A DNA stretch of 55,219 bases from NCBI GenBank assembly GCA_964597315.1, contig CAZQXD010000026.1, positions 1-55,219 on the forward strand, given 5' to 3'. The DNA is from CAZQXD01 sp964597315. Its GTDB lineage: Bacteria > Pseudomonadota > Gammaproteobacteria > Competibacterales > Competibacteraceae. The position numbers and the translations under genes were made by a program. The notes beneath the pieces are model-generated. The model worked only from the letters and a program-made list of their open reading frames with translations, ran no database searches and had not been told where the DNA came from. The first letter of the stretch is position 1. Every line of letters starts with the position of its first letter. Of the stretch, positions 25,075 through 35,212 are shown piece by piece.

Positions 25075-26142
25075 CTATACCAGCCGCAGCCCCAGCCCCG
25101 GCGCCCCGGTGACCTCCAGACAGCCCTCTTGCAGCACAAAGCCCCCCGTGGCCACGTCCCGGGCCAGGTCCAGGCTGCCGTCCAGGTCTAGATAGCGGGT
25201 GGCCGGACAGGCCAGGGCGGCGTGGAGGGCGGCGCTGATGCTGATGACGCTTTCGTCCATGCATCCCCACATCAGTTCCAGGCCGGCGACATGGGCGATG
25301 TCGGCGATCCGCCGGGCCGGATGAATGCCGCCGCATTTCATCAGCTTGATGTTGAAGATTCCGCAGGCAGCCGGGGGAGTGGCCAGGGCCAGGGCGTCGC
25401 CCTCGTCCAGCAGGCTCTCGTCGGCGGCCAGCCGGGAGCGTACCGCCTCCGGCAGGGTGCGCATGGCATCCACCCGGTCGGCGCCCATGGGCTGTTCCAG
25501 AAACTCGATGTCCAGCGCGGCGGATTCGGTCACGAAGCGGCGAACTTGGTCGGCGTCGTAGCCCTGGTTGGGGTCCACCCGGATGACAATCTCCCGCCCC
25601 ACCCGCTCCCGCAGCCGGGCCAGCCGCTCCAGGTCCTCGTCCAGATCCCGACCCGTCTTGACCTTGAGCACCCGAAAGCCCTTGCCCAGGTACTCGTCGG
25701 CCTCGGCCAGGGTCTCGTCCAGGGGCTTGATGCCGATGGTGATGGAGGTGGGCAGGCGCTGCCAGGCCCGGCCCAACAACTCCACCAGGGGCCGTCCCAG
25801 GCGCTGCCCCCAGAGGTCATGCAAGGCCATGTCCAGGGCCGCCCGGGCCGCCGGAGCGCCGGGCAGACGTTGACCCAGTTCCCGGCACAGGGCGGTCAGC
25901 TCCAGCACCTCCCGGCCCAGCAGCCAGTCCAGGGCCGCCGGGTCCAGGGCGGCGCGGCAGGCGGCGTCGGTCTCGCCGGTAACGAAGGCCTCCGGGGAGG
26001 CCGCCCCCAGGCCCACGGCCCCCCGGTCGGTATGGACCTGGACGATGACGTTTTCCACCCGGTCGATGTGGCGAAAAGCGATGCTGTAGGGTCGGGTCAG
26101 GGGAAAGGACTCCACCCGGCTATGGATGGCGGTGATCTTCAT
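25075..26142 (-). CDS. dgcA: Enolase-superfamily epimerase/racemase (DgcA-like)
   Basis: The 355-residue product has a capping domain and TIM barrel of the muconate-lactonising-enzyme subgroup. It shows the KxK catalytic motif (Lys160/Lys162 in VLKVKTG), metal ligands Asp190 (RVDPNQGY), Glu216 (FLEQP) and Asp241 (AADES), and Lys266 (NIKLMKCGG). Homologues are often named L-Ala-D/L-Glu epimerase. Because it overlaps a DUF1611 gene by 4 nt, the better reading is DgcA of the D-glutamate route, in which DgcN acetylates D-Glu and DgcA racemises N-acetyl-D-Glu. A murein-dipeptide epimerase remains possible. No dgcR regulator is adjacent. Confidence 0.75.
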   Translation of the reverse strand: MKITAIHSRVESFPLTRPYSIAFRHIDRVENVIVQVHTDRGAVGLGAASPEAFVTGETDAACRAALDPAALDWLLGREVLELTALCRELGQRLPGAPAARAALDMALHDLWGQRLGRPLVELLGRAWQRLPTSITIGIKPLDETLAEADEYLGKGFRVLKVKTGRDLDEDLERLARLRERVGREIVIRVDPNQGYDADQVRRFVTESAALDIEFLEQPMGADRVDAMRTLPEAVRSRLAADESLLDEGDALALATPPAACGIFNIKLMKCGGIHPARRIADIAHVAGLELMWGCMDESVISISAALHAALACPATRYLDLDGSLDLARDVATGGFVLQEGCLEVTGAPGLGLRLV

Positions 26143-27206
26143 GGCTGGGATTCCTCCCGCAGATACTGGCGGATGACCGGCACCAGGGCCTCCACCCCCT
26201 CCTCCAGGGGTCTTACCACCGGAATGCCCAGTTCGTCCCTCAGCCGTTGTTGGGCGTCGCTCAGGGCCTCGGCGGACAGCCCTTCTCCGTACAAGGTCAC
26301 GGCCAAAACCCGAGCGCCATAGGACTGGATCAACTGGATTTCCTCCCGGGCCGTGGGGAGTTTTAGACCCAGGGTCTCGTAGCCCTCGAAAAAGGTCCGC
26401 CCCGGGGCCAGTTGCAGAATTACCCCCCGGGCGGCGGCGGATACCAGGTATTCGGCGCCGCAGGGACCGCTGGGGTTGCGCAAGCCCGACTGCCCCTCCA
26501 GCAGGATCACCTGGGGATGGGCCTCCCGGTCACAGCGGACGATGGCGTGTTCCAACTCTCCGGCCACGTAGTCGTTGGGCACCGAGTCGAGAATGAAGCC
26601 GAAGCGCCCACTCTGCATCCAGCCGGTCTGGCCGGTGTAGATCATTTCGGCCCGCACCCCGGCGCCGCTCAGGGCCTGGGTGAGCAGCCGGGTGGTGGTG
26701 CGCTTGCCCATGGCGCAGTCCACCCCCAGCACCGCCAGCCGCGGCGCCCGTACCGAATGGACGTCCCCGGTCCAGAAATGCAGATCCCGGCGCGGCGCGG
26801 GCTTGCGCACGTCGATGATCTCCACGCCCCGACGGGCGGCGGCGGCGGCCAGCGCCGGATCGTCAGCGGCGAATTCGTGCAGGCCATTGACGATGGACAG
26901 GCCAGCCTCGATGGCCTCCAGCAGCGAGCCGTGCACCACCGGGGTGAACAGCCCACCGTGGGTGGCGATGCCGACGATGGCCCAACGGGGGGGCGGGTCC
27001 AGTTCCAGGGCGGCGGCGATGGAACCTAACACCGGAATGCCCCGATGCCGTCCGTCCAGCAGTTCCCCGGCGTCGCGTCCGGCGCAGTCCGGGTCATGGA
27101 CGGCCCGGATATCGAAGCGATCACTGCCCCGGACCAGGCCGTGGGCGGTCTTGCCGTTGGGGGTGTGATAATAGCCGTTGGCAAGGATTAGAGCGGGTTG
27201 TTTCAT
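26139..27206 (-). CDS. dgcN: DUF1611 protein, DgcN-like D-glutamate N-acetyltransferase
   Basis: The 355-residue product has an N-terminal Rossmann-like part (ALILANGYYHTPNGKTAHGL) and a C-terminal P-loop-like domain with LAVLGVDCAMGKRTTTRLL, IYTGQTGWMQSGRFGF and LLEGQSGLRNPSGP. This is the DUF1611 family. One branch, DgcN, has been shown to transfer acetyl to D-glutamate in marine bacteria. I use the ATG at 27206; one at 27251 would add 15 unsupported residues. The stop overlaps the epimerase ATG by 4 nt, so the pair is coupled. It diverges from gcvT across 165 nt. Confidence 0.72.
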   Translation of the reverse strand: MKQPALILANGYYHTPNGKTAHGLVRGSDRFDIRAVHDPDCAGRDAGELLDGRHRGIPVLGSIAAALELDPPPRWAIVGIATHGGLFTPVVHGSLLEAIEAGLSIVNGLHEFAADDPALAAAAARRGVEIIDVRKPAPRRDLHFWTGDVHSVRAPRLAVLGVDCAMGKRTTTRLLTQALSGAGVRAEMIYTGQTGWMQSGRFGFILDSVPNDYVAGELEHAIVRCDREAHPQVILLEGQSGLRNPSGPCGAEYLVSAAARGVILQLAPGRTFFEGYETLGLKLPTAREEIQLIQSYGARVLAVTLYGEGLSAEALSDAQQRLRDELGIPVVRPLEEGVEALVPVIRQYLREESQP

Positions 27207-27371
27207 GGGGTCTCGAAGTTGGGCTATCAGATAGGGATGCCATGGCAGCATGGCACGGAATCCGGTGTTCGGCTACTGACCGCCAGGTGGCCGACGGTGG
27301 GCTATGCTCAGTATGAATCCGGCGCCGCTTCCTGCGGCGTCCCGGTAGGCCGACACTCTCCGGAGGAACCC
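27207..27371. promoter_or_regulatory. Divergent promoter region between dgcN-like gene and gcvT
   Basis: This 165-nt gap must hold promoters for both directions. A GC-rich hairpin, CGCCGC-TTCCT-GCGGCG at 27323-27339, lies in the likely gcvT leader, and a strong Shine-Dalgarno GGAGGA (27362-27367) precedes gcvT. The conserved cores of the glycine riboswitch are not seen. No other operator is recognised. Confidence 0.5.
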
Positions 27372-28496
27372 ATGACCCATAGCACCCAATCCCTGGCCAA
27401 AACACCCCTATACCCTCTGCACCGGGAACTGGGCGCCCGGATGGTGCCCTTCGCCGGCTATGAAATGCCGGTCCAGTACCCGGCTGGCATCCTCAAGGAA
27501 CACACCCACACCCGAGAGGCGGCCGGGTTGTTCGATGTCTCCCATATGGGTCAGGTCCGGCTGATTGGCGAAGCGGCTGCGGCGGCCCTGGAGAGCCTGG
27601 TGCCGGTGGATATCCTGGGGCTGGAACCGGGCCAGCAGCGTTATGCCCTGTTCACCAACGACGCCGGCGGCATCCTCGACGATCTGATGGTCACCCAGGC
27701 CGAGGAGCATTTGTTTCTGGTGGTCAACGCCGCCTGCAAGGCCCAGGACATCGCCCATCTGCGCCACCATCTGGCCGACCACTGCGCCGTGGAGGTCTTA
27801 GAGGACCAGGCGCTGCTGGCCCTGCAAGGTCCCAAGGCGGGGGAGGTCATGGCCCGGCTGGTCCCCAAGGCGGCCGAGCTGGTGTTCATGACCACGGCGC
27901 GCTTGGAGATCCTGGGCGCCCCTTGCTTCATCAGCCGCTCTGGCTATACCGGGGAGGACGGTTTCGAGATTTCCGTACCGGCGGAGCGCGCCGAGGAACT
28001 GGCCCGCGCCCTGCTGTCCCATCCCGAGGTCGCCCCCGTGGGCCTGGGCGCCCGGGACTCCCTGCGCCTGGAGGCGGGCCTGTGCCTGTACGGCCATGAT
28101 ATCGACACCACCACCACCCCCGTGGAGGGAGGTCTGATCTGGGCCATTTCCAAGGTCCGACGCGCTGGGGGCGAGCGGGCCGGCGGGTTTCCCGGGGATC
28201 GGGTGATTCTGGAGCAGTTGCGGGACGGCGTAGCCCGTAAGCGGGTGGGTATCCGCCCCCAGGGCAAGGTCCCGGTACGGGAGGGCGCCGAACTTCAAGA
28301 CACCGACGGTCGGCCAGTGGGCCGGGTCACCAGCGGTGGTTTCGGTCCCACGGTGGGCGCTCCGGTGGCCATGGGCTACGTTGAAACCGCCCATGCGCAA
28401 GCGGGCGCGGCGCTCAACGCCCTGGTGCGGGGCAAGCTGGTGCCAGCGCGGGTGGAAAAACTGCCGTTTGTCCGGCAACGTTATTATCGGGGTTGA
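27372..28496 (+). CDS. gcvT: Glycine cleavage system T protein (aminomethyltransferase)
   Basis: The 374-residue product releases ammonia from the aminomethyl group on GcvH and passes the one-carbon unit to tetrahydrofolate. It starts with TPLYPLHRELGARMVPFAGY and carries FDVSHMGQVRL, YTGEDGFEISVP and GLGARDSLRLEAGLCLYG, the folate-binding and family motifs. The ATG at 27372 has CGGAGGA four bases upstream. gcvP follows after 41 nt. No gcvH is present between them or nearby, which is unusual because gcvH normally sits in the operon. Confidence 0.95.
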   Translation: MTHSTQSLAKTPLYPLHRELGARMVPFAGYEMPVQYPAGILKEHTHTREAAGLFDVSHMGQVRLIGEAAAAALESLVPVDILGLEPGQQRYALFTNDAGGILDDLMVTQAEEHLFLVVNAACKAQDIAHLRHHLADHCAVEVLEDQALLALQGPKAGEVMARLVPKAAELVFMTTARLEILGAPCFISRSGYTGEDGFEISVPAERAEELARALLSHPEVAPVGLGARDSLRLEAGLCLYGHDIDTTTTPVEGGLIWAISKVRRAGGERAGGFPGDRVILEQLRDGVARKRVGIRPQGKVPVREGAELQDTDGRPVGRVTSGGFGPTVGAPVAMGYVETAHAQAGAALNALVRGKLVPARVEKLPFVRQRYYRG

Positions 28497-28537
28497 GCCA
28501 AGTACCCGCGCCCACCACAAGCCCTTGGGAGATGTCG

Positions 28538-31417
28538 ATGTCGCAGTCACCACGCCCTTTTGCCGACCTGGAGCAGAACCAGGATTTTGTCCGTCGCCAT
28601 ATCGGTCCCGGGGAGGCGGATCAGGCAGCTATGCTGGCCGCCCTGAGCCTGGATTCCATGGCCGCGCTGGTGGAACGGGTGATCCCCCAGGATATCCGCC
28701 GCGACCAGCCTCTAAACCTTAAAGACAGCCGGGGCGAATCCCAGGTATTGGCCGAGCTAGCCGGACTGGCGGCCCAGAATCAGGTGTTCAAGTCTTTGAT
28801 CGGCACGGGCTATTACAACTGCTATACGCCCACGGTGATTCTGCGAAACGTGCTGGAAAACCCGGCCTGGTATACGGCCTATACCCCTTACCAACCGGAG
28901 ATTTCCCAGGGTCGGCTGGAGGCGCTGCTGAATTTTCAAACCCTGGTCTCCGACCTCACCGGCCTGGAGATCGCCAACGCCTCCCTGCTGGACGAGTCCA
29001 CGGCGGCGGCCGAGGCCATGACCTTCTGCCAGCGGCTGTCCAAGAGCAAAAGCCCGGTGTTCTTCGTGGCCGAAGACTGCCACCCCCAAACCCTCGACGT
29101 GATCCGGGTCCGGGCCGACCCCCTGGGCATTCGGGTCGTGGTGGGGGACCCGCTCACCGAACTGGACGGCCAGGACTGTTTCGGGGTGCTGCTTCAGTAC
29201 CCGGCCAGCACCGGGGCAATCCATGACTATGCCCAGGTGGTGGCCAAGGCCCACGCCGGTCAGGCCCTGGTGGTGGTGGCCGCCGACCTGCTGGCCCTGA
29301 CCCTGCTCACCCCTCCCGGGGAGTTCGGGGCCGACGTGGCGGTAGGCTCGGCCCAACGCTTCGGCGTGCCCCTGGGCTTCGGCGGTCCCCATGCCGGTTT
29401 CTTCGCCACCCGGGACGCCTTTAAGCGACAAATGCCTGGCCGGCTGGTGGGTGTGTCGGTGGACAGCCGGGGTCAGAAAGCCTATCGCCTGGCCATGCAG
29501 ACCCGGGAACAGCATATCCGCCGGGAGAAGGCCACCAGCAATATCTGCACTGCCCAGGCCCTGCTGGCGGTGATGGCCGGGCTGTATGCCGCCTACCATG
29601 GCCCGGAGGGACTCAAAACTATCGCCCGGCGGGTGCATCGACTCACCGCCACTCTGGCTGCGGGGCTGCGGCAACTGGGCTATCCGGTCACCGCAGAGGC
29701 GTTTTTCGACACCCTCGGGGTGACCACCGCTCAGTACACCCAGGCCGTACTCCAGGCGGCCCGGGACCAGGGCATCAACTTGCGCCCGTTGGACGCCACC
29801 ACAATGGGCATATCCCTTGACGAGACCGTGACCCGGGATGACGTGGAGCGCCTGTGGGCGGTGTTCGCCCCCCCTGGCGCCACCCTGCCGACCTTTGCCG
29901 AGTTGGAGGCCCGCACCCCTGACGCCATCCCCGCGACACTCACCCGGAGCAGCGCCTTTCTCACCCATCCGGTGTTCAATAGCCATCACTCGGAAACCCG
30001 AATGCTGCGCTATCTGCGTTATCTGGCGGACAAGGATCTGGCCTTGGACCGGGCCATGATCCCCCTAGGCTCCTGCACCATGAAGCTCAACGCCACCACC
30101 GAGTTGATCCCCATCACTTGGCGGCAGTTCAGTGATATCCACCCCTTTGCCCCCCCGGAGCAGACCCAGGGTTATCGGACCCTGATCGCCGAACTGGAAG
30201 CCTGGCTGTGCGCCTGCACCGGTTACGACGCCGTGTCCCTGCAACCCAATAGCGGCGCCCAGGGGGAATACGCCGGGCTGTTGGCGATCCGGGCTTATCA
30301 TCAGAGCCTGCAGCAGGGACATCGGGATATTTGTCTGATCCCCAGCTCCGCCCACGGCACCAATCCCGCGTCGGCCCAGATGGCCGGTCTCAAGGTCATC
30401 GTGGTGAAGTGCGACGCCCAAGGCAATGTGGACCTGGCGGATTTGAAGGCCAAGGCCGCCCAGCACAGTGAGCGCCTGGCCGCCATCATGATCACCTACC
30501 CCTCCACCCACGGCGTATTCGAGGAGGCGGTGCGGGAGGTCTGCGACACCGTCCACGAGCATGGAGGCCAGGTTTATATCGACGGCGCCAACCTCAACGC
30601 CCAGGTGGGGCTATGCGCCCCCGGGGAATACGGCGGCGATGTGTCCCATTTGAACCTCCACAAGACGTTCTGTATTCCCCACGGCGGCGGCGGCCCCGGA
30701 GTCGGGCCGGTGGGGGTCAAGGCTCATCTGGCGCCGTTTCTGCCCGGCCATGGGTCCCTGGGAGAGCGCCCGGTGGGACCGGTAAGCGCCGCCCCCTATG
30801 GCAGCGCCGGTATCCTGCCCATCAGTTGGGCCTATATCGCCCTGATGGGGGGGCCGGGGCTGACCGCAGCCAGCCAGGTGGCCATTCTGAGCGCCAACTA
30901 CGTGGCCCGCCGCCTGTCCGGGCATTATCCGGTGCTGTACACCGGTCCCAATAACATGGTGGCTCATGAGTGCATCATCGACCTGCGGGAGATCAAGGAG
31001 CGCACCGGGGTCAGCGTGGACGACGTGGCCAAGCGCCTTATTGATTACGGTTTCCATGCCCCAACCATGTCCTTCCCCGTGGCCGGCACCCTGATGATCG
31101 AACCCACCGAGAGCGAACCCAAGGAAGAACTGGACCGTTTTTGCGAGGCCATGATCCACATTCGCGAGGAGATCATGGCCATCGAGAAAGGCGACCTGGA
31201 CCCCCAGGATAACCCCCTCAAGAACGCCCCCCATACCCTGACCGATCTGATTGGGGACTGGACTCATTCCTATTCCCGGGAGCAGGCAGTGTTTCCCATG
31301 CCGGGGCTGCGCGTCAGCAAATACTGGTCGCCGGTGGGGCGGGTGGACAATGTCTACGGGGATCGCAATTTGATATGCTCCTGCCCACCCTTATCCGACT
31401 ACGAACAGGACACCTGA
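28538..31417 (+). CDS. gcvP: Glycine dehydrogenase (decarboxylating), single-chain P protein
   Basis: The 959-residue PLP enzyme decarboxylates glycine and loads the aminomethyl group on the lipoyl arm of GcvH. Both homologous halves are fused, as in Escherichia coli: the N-terminal half has FVRRHIGPGEADQAAML and YTPYQPEISQGRLEALLNFQ, the C-terminal half has the PLP lysine in HLNLHKTFCIPHGGGGPG. The start at 28538 is fixed by GGGAG at 28527-28531 with 6-nt spacing; an in-frame TTG overlapping the gcvT stop is less likely. The chain is full length with no break. Confidence 0.96.
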   Translation: MSQSPRPFADLEQNQDFVRRHIGPGEADQAAMLAALSLDSMAALVERVIPQDIRRDQPLNLKDSRGESQVLAELAGLAAQNQVFKSLIGTGYYNCYTPTVILRNVLENPAWYTAYTPYQPEISQGRLEALLNFQTLVSDLTGLEIANASLLDESTAAAEAMTFCQRLSKSKSPVFFVAEDCHPQTLDVIRVRADPLGIRVVVGDPLTELDGQDCFGVLLQYPASTGAIHDYAQVVAKAHAGQALVVVAADLLALTLLTPPGEFGADVAVGSAQRFGVPLGFGGPHAGFFATRDAFKRQMPGRLVGVSVDSRGQKAYRLAMQTREQHIRREKATSNICTAQALLAVMAGLYAAYHGPEGLKTIARRVHRLTATLAAGLRQLGYPVTAEAFFDTLGVTTAQYTQAVLQAARDQGINLRPLDATTMGISLDETVTRDDVERLWAVFAPPGATLPTFAELEARTPDAIPATLTRSSAFLTHPVFNSHHSETRMLRYLRYLADKDLALDRAMIPLGSCTMKLNATTELIPITWRQFSDIHPFAPPEQTQGYRTLIAELEAWLCACTGYDAVSLQPNSGAQGEYAGLLAIRAYHQSLQQGHRDICLIPSSAHGTNPASAQMAGLKVIVVKCDAQGNVDLADLKAKAAQHSERLAAIMITYPSTHGVFEEAVREVCDTVHEHGGQVYIDGANLNAQVGLCAPGEYGGDVSHLNLHKTFCIPHGGGGPGVGPVGVKAHLAPFLPGHGSLGERPVGPVSAAPYGSAGILPISWAYIALMGGPGLTAASQVAILSANYVARRLSGHYPVLYTGPNNMVAHECIIDLREIKERTGVSVDDVAKRLIDYGFHAPTMSFPVAGTLMIEPTESEPKEELDRFCEAMIHIREEIMAIEKGDLDPQDNPLKNAPHTLTDLIGDWTHSYSREQAVFPMPGLRVSKYWSPVGRVDNVYGDRNLICSCPPLSDYEQDT

Positions 31418-31522
31418 GCGATCTTCTTAGGCGTTCCGAAAACCGAGGCGGCGCCCTGTGAGACGGATGGCCCTGGCGACAGCGAAGACCCTTCCCAACA
31501 ACCAATACCGAGAGGGAAATAC

Positions 31523-32893
<1,371 letters not shown>

Positions 32894-32896
32894 GCC

Positions 32897-33268
32897 TCAG
32901 ATCAGCAATAGGGCCGCCGCCACTTGCCGTCCCTCGGCCATGACAATGGCATAGGTGCGACAGGCTGCGGCGGTATCCATCACCTCCACCCCGATGCCCC
33001 GGTCGATCAACGGTCGGGTCAACCGGGGCTGGGGAAAGTGCTGACGGACGCCGGTGCCCAGCAGCACGATTTCCGGCTCCAGGTCCAGAATCAGTTCGAA
33101 GTGAGCCTCCGTCAGGTCGGCGAAGCGCGCCGGGGGCCAATCGGTCACCAGCCGCTGGGGGGTGACGATCAGGCTGGAGTTGTGATTTCGGTCATTGACG
33201 GTGACAAACCCTTCACCGTAGCCACGGATCTGAAAAGTGGCGGCGGGGTTATCGAGGCGCAATTGCAT
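32897..33268 (-). CDS. Mth938-like domain protein (DUF498)
   Basis: The 123-residue product (MQLRLDNPAATFQIRGYGEG...) fits the Mth938-like family, small beta/alpha proteins related to the mitochondrial complex I assembly factor NDUFAF3. Motifs are SLIVTPQRLVTDW, LEPEIVLLGTG and IGVEVMDTAAACRTYAIVMAEGR. The bacterial role is not established. The ATG at 33268 is chosen over a TTG at 33304. It converges with the symporter gene, the two stops only 3 nt apart, and lies 73 nt from the HIT gene on the same strand. Confidence 0.85.
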   Translation of the reverse strand: MQLRLDNPAATFQIRGYGEGFVTVNDRNHNSSLIVTPQRLVTDWPPARFADLTEAHFELILDLEPEIVLLGTGVRQHFPQPRLTRPLIDRGIGVEVMDTAAACRTYAIVMAEGRQVAAALLLI

Positions 33269-33341
33269 GGGTAGGGTCCGAAATGGGTTGAACGGGCATA
33301 TCAATCACCGACCCACCGTGGTCTCCAGGGTTCCCCGGGAG

Positions 33342-33749
33342 TTAGGCTAACCCTAGAGCCACCCGCAATCGCTCCCGCAATTCGTGCAATTCTTCCTCGT
33401 CGTAAGGCACGGACGGACCGCTACCCCAAACCGGTCCCGGCCAGGCCCGGTCGTTCCGGAAACGGGCGATCACATGAATATGCAACTGGGGCACCTGATT
33501 ACCCAGGGCGCCCACATTGAGCTTGTGGGGTCGAAACAGGGTTTCCAAGACCTGGGAAACAGTGGCGATTTCCTCCATCAAATGCCCTCGGTCCTCGGGG
33601 GATAACTGATGGATTTCGGTCACCCCCTCCCGTTCTGGAACCAGAATCAACCAGGGGAAGGAACGATCCTTCATCAGCAGCGCCAAGCTGACCCCGAGCC
33701 GGGCGATTTCCAGGGTGTCCCGGGCCAGTCGTTCGTGCAGGATGAACAT
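33342..33749 (-). CDS. HIT-family nucleotide-binding protein
   Basis: The 135-residue product starts MFILHERLARDTLEIARLGV and carries the histidine-triad signature QLHIHVIARFRND, in which the first two His are present and the third position is Ile, as is usual in this proteobacterial branch, followed by AWPGPVWG. HIT proteins hydrolyse nucleoside phosphoramidates or adenylates; the substrate is unknown here. GGGAGAAAA precedes the ATG at 33749. It is divergent from purB with a 90-nt gap. Confidence 0.88.
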   Translation of the reverse strand: MFILHERLARDTLEIARLGVSLALLMKDRSFPWLILVPEREGVTEIHQLSPEDRGHLMEEIATVSQVLETLFRPHKLNVGALGNQVPQLHIHVIARFRNDRAWPGPVWGSGPSVPYDEEELHELRERLRVALGLA

Positions 33750-33839
33750 GGGGTTTTCTCCCGATGGGCTTGGTCTGAGCATAGCAGCGGCAATGCTGTA
33801 TCATCGGCCCATGATCTCAGAACCACCTCTGGAGCCGCC

Positions 33840-35210
33840 ATGGAGCTGACCCCTCTTACCGCCATCGCCCCGGTCGATGGCCGCTACGCCGACAAAACCG
33901 ATGATCTGCGCCCCATCTTCAGCGAGTATGGCCTGATCCGTCACCGGGTTTTGGTGGAAGTGCGCTGGTTGCAAGCCTTGGCCCGTCATCCAGGCATCCC
34001 TGAGGTGCCCGAACTCAGCGTCCATGCCCGGCATGTGCTGGATGGCATCGTCGAGCATTTTGGGATGGACCATGCGCGACGGGTGAAAAACATCGAGCGC
34101 ACCACCAATCACGACGTCAAGGCCGTGGAGTATTTTCTCAAAGAGCATATCGCCGGCAATACCGAACTGGAGGCGGTGGCCGAATTCATCCATTTCGCCT
34201 GCACCTCCGAGGATATCAACAATCTGGCCTATGCCCTGATGCTGCGGGAGGGCCGCACTCAGGTGCTGCTGCCGGTGGCCGACGAACTCATCGACGCTCT
34301 GCGCCGACTGGCCCACCAGCACGCCGACTTGCCCATGCTGTCCCGCACCCACGGCCAGCCTGCCTCCCCCACCACTCTGGGCAAGGAGCTGGCCAACGTA
34401 GTCCACCGGCTGCGTCGGCAACGGGAACAACTGGCGGCGGTGCCACTGCTGGGCAAGATCAACGGCGCCGTGGGCAACTACAATGCCCACCTGGCCGCCT
34501 ACCCGGATTTAGATTGGCCGGCCCTAACCGAGGGCTTTGTGACCCGGGACCTGGGCCTGGACTGGAACCCCTATACCATCCAGATCGAACCTCACGACTA
34601 TATGGCCGAGTTGTTCCACGCCGTGGCCCGGTTCAACACCGTGCTGCTGGATTGCTGCCGGGACATCTGGGGCTATATCGCCCTGGGCTACTTCAAGCAA
34701 AAAACCGTGGCCGGGGAAGTGGGTTCCTCCACCATGCCCCATAAGGTCAACCCCATCGACTTCGAGAATGCCGAGGGCAATCTGGGGGTGGCCAACGCCT
34801 TGTTCGAACATCTGGCCAGCAAGTTGCCGGTATCCCGCTGGCAGCGTGATCTCACGGATTCCACGGTATTGCGTACCCTCGGGGTCGGCTTCGCCCACGC
34901 TCTGATCGCTTACCAGGCCGCCCTCAAGGGCATCGGCAAGCTGGAGGCCGACCCCCACCGGCTGGCCGCCGATCTAGAGGCTAACTGGGAGGTGCTGGCC
35001 GAACCCATCCAAACGGTGATGCGCCGCCATGGCATCGAGCAACCCTATGAAAAGCTCAAGGCACTGACCCGGGGTCGGCGGGTAGATGGGGTGGCCCTGC
35101 GGGCCTTCGTAGAAGGGCTTGACCTTCCCGAGGAGGCCCGGCGGCGGCTACTGGAACTGACCCCGGCGGGCTATGCCGGCAACGCCGCCGACCAGGCCCG
35201 GAACATTTAA
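33840..35210 (+). CDS. purB: Adenylosuccinate lyase
   Basis: The 456-residue enzyme cleaves SAICAR and adenylosuccinate in purine synthesis. It starts MELTPLTAIAPVDGRYADKT, the E. coli-type PurB opening, and has NHDVKAVEYFLKEH, FACTSEDINNLAYALML, SRTHGQPASPTTLGKE and the fumarase/lyase signature GSSTMPHKVNPIDFEN with its catalytic serine loop. TGGAG stands six to seven bases before the ATG. The stop is only 2 nt before roxA, so they are co-transcribed. Confidence 0.97.
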   Translation: MELTPLTAIAPVDGRYADKTDDLRPIFSEYGLIRHRVLVEVRWLQALARHPGIPEVPELSVHARHVLDGIVEHFGMDHARRVKNIERTTNHDVKAVEYFLKEHIAGNTELEAVAEFIHFACTSEDINNLAYALMLREGRTQVLLPVADELIDALRRLAHQHADLPMLSRTHGQPASPTTLGKELANVVHRLRRQREQLAAVPLLGKINGAVGNYNAHLAAYPDLDWPALTEGFVTRDLGLDWNPYTIQIEPHDYMAELFHAVARFNTVLLDCCRDIWGYIALGYFKQKTVAGEVGSSTMPHKVNPIDFENAEGNLGVANALFEHLASKLPVSRWQRDLTDSTVLRTLGVGFAHALIAYQAALKGIGKLEADPHRLAADLEANWEVLAEPIQTVMRRHGIEQPYEKLKALTRGRRVDGVALRAFVEGLDLPEEARRRLLELTPAGYAGNAADQARNI

Positions 35211-35212
35211 TA

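Noticed and set aside
27207..27371. Glycine riboswitch upstream of gcvT
   Set aside because: The conserved tandem cores are absent; only a simple GC hairpin is present.
33342..33749. Inactive HIT protein because the third His of the triad is Ile
   Set aside because: This LHIHVIAR form is normal for this proteobacterial HIT branch and the central nucleophilic His is kept.
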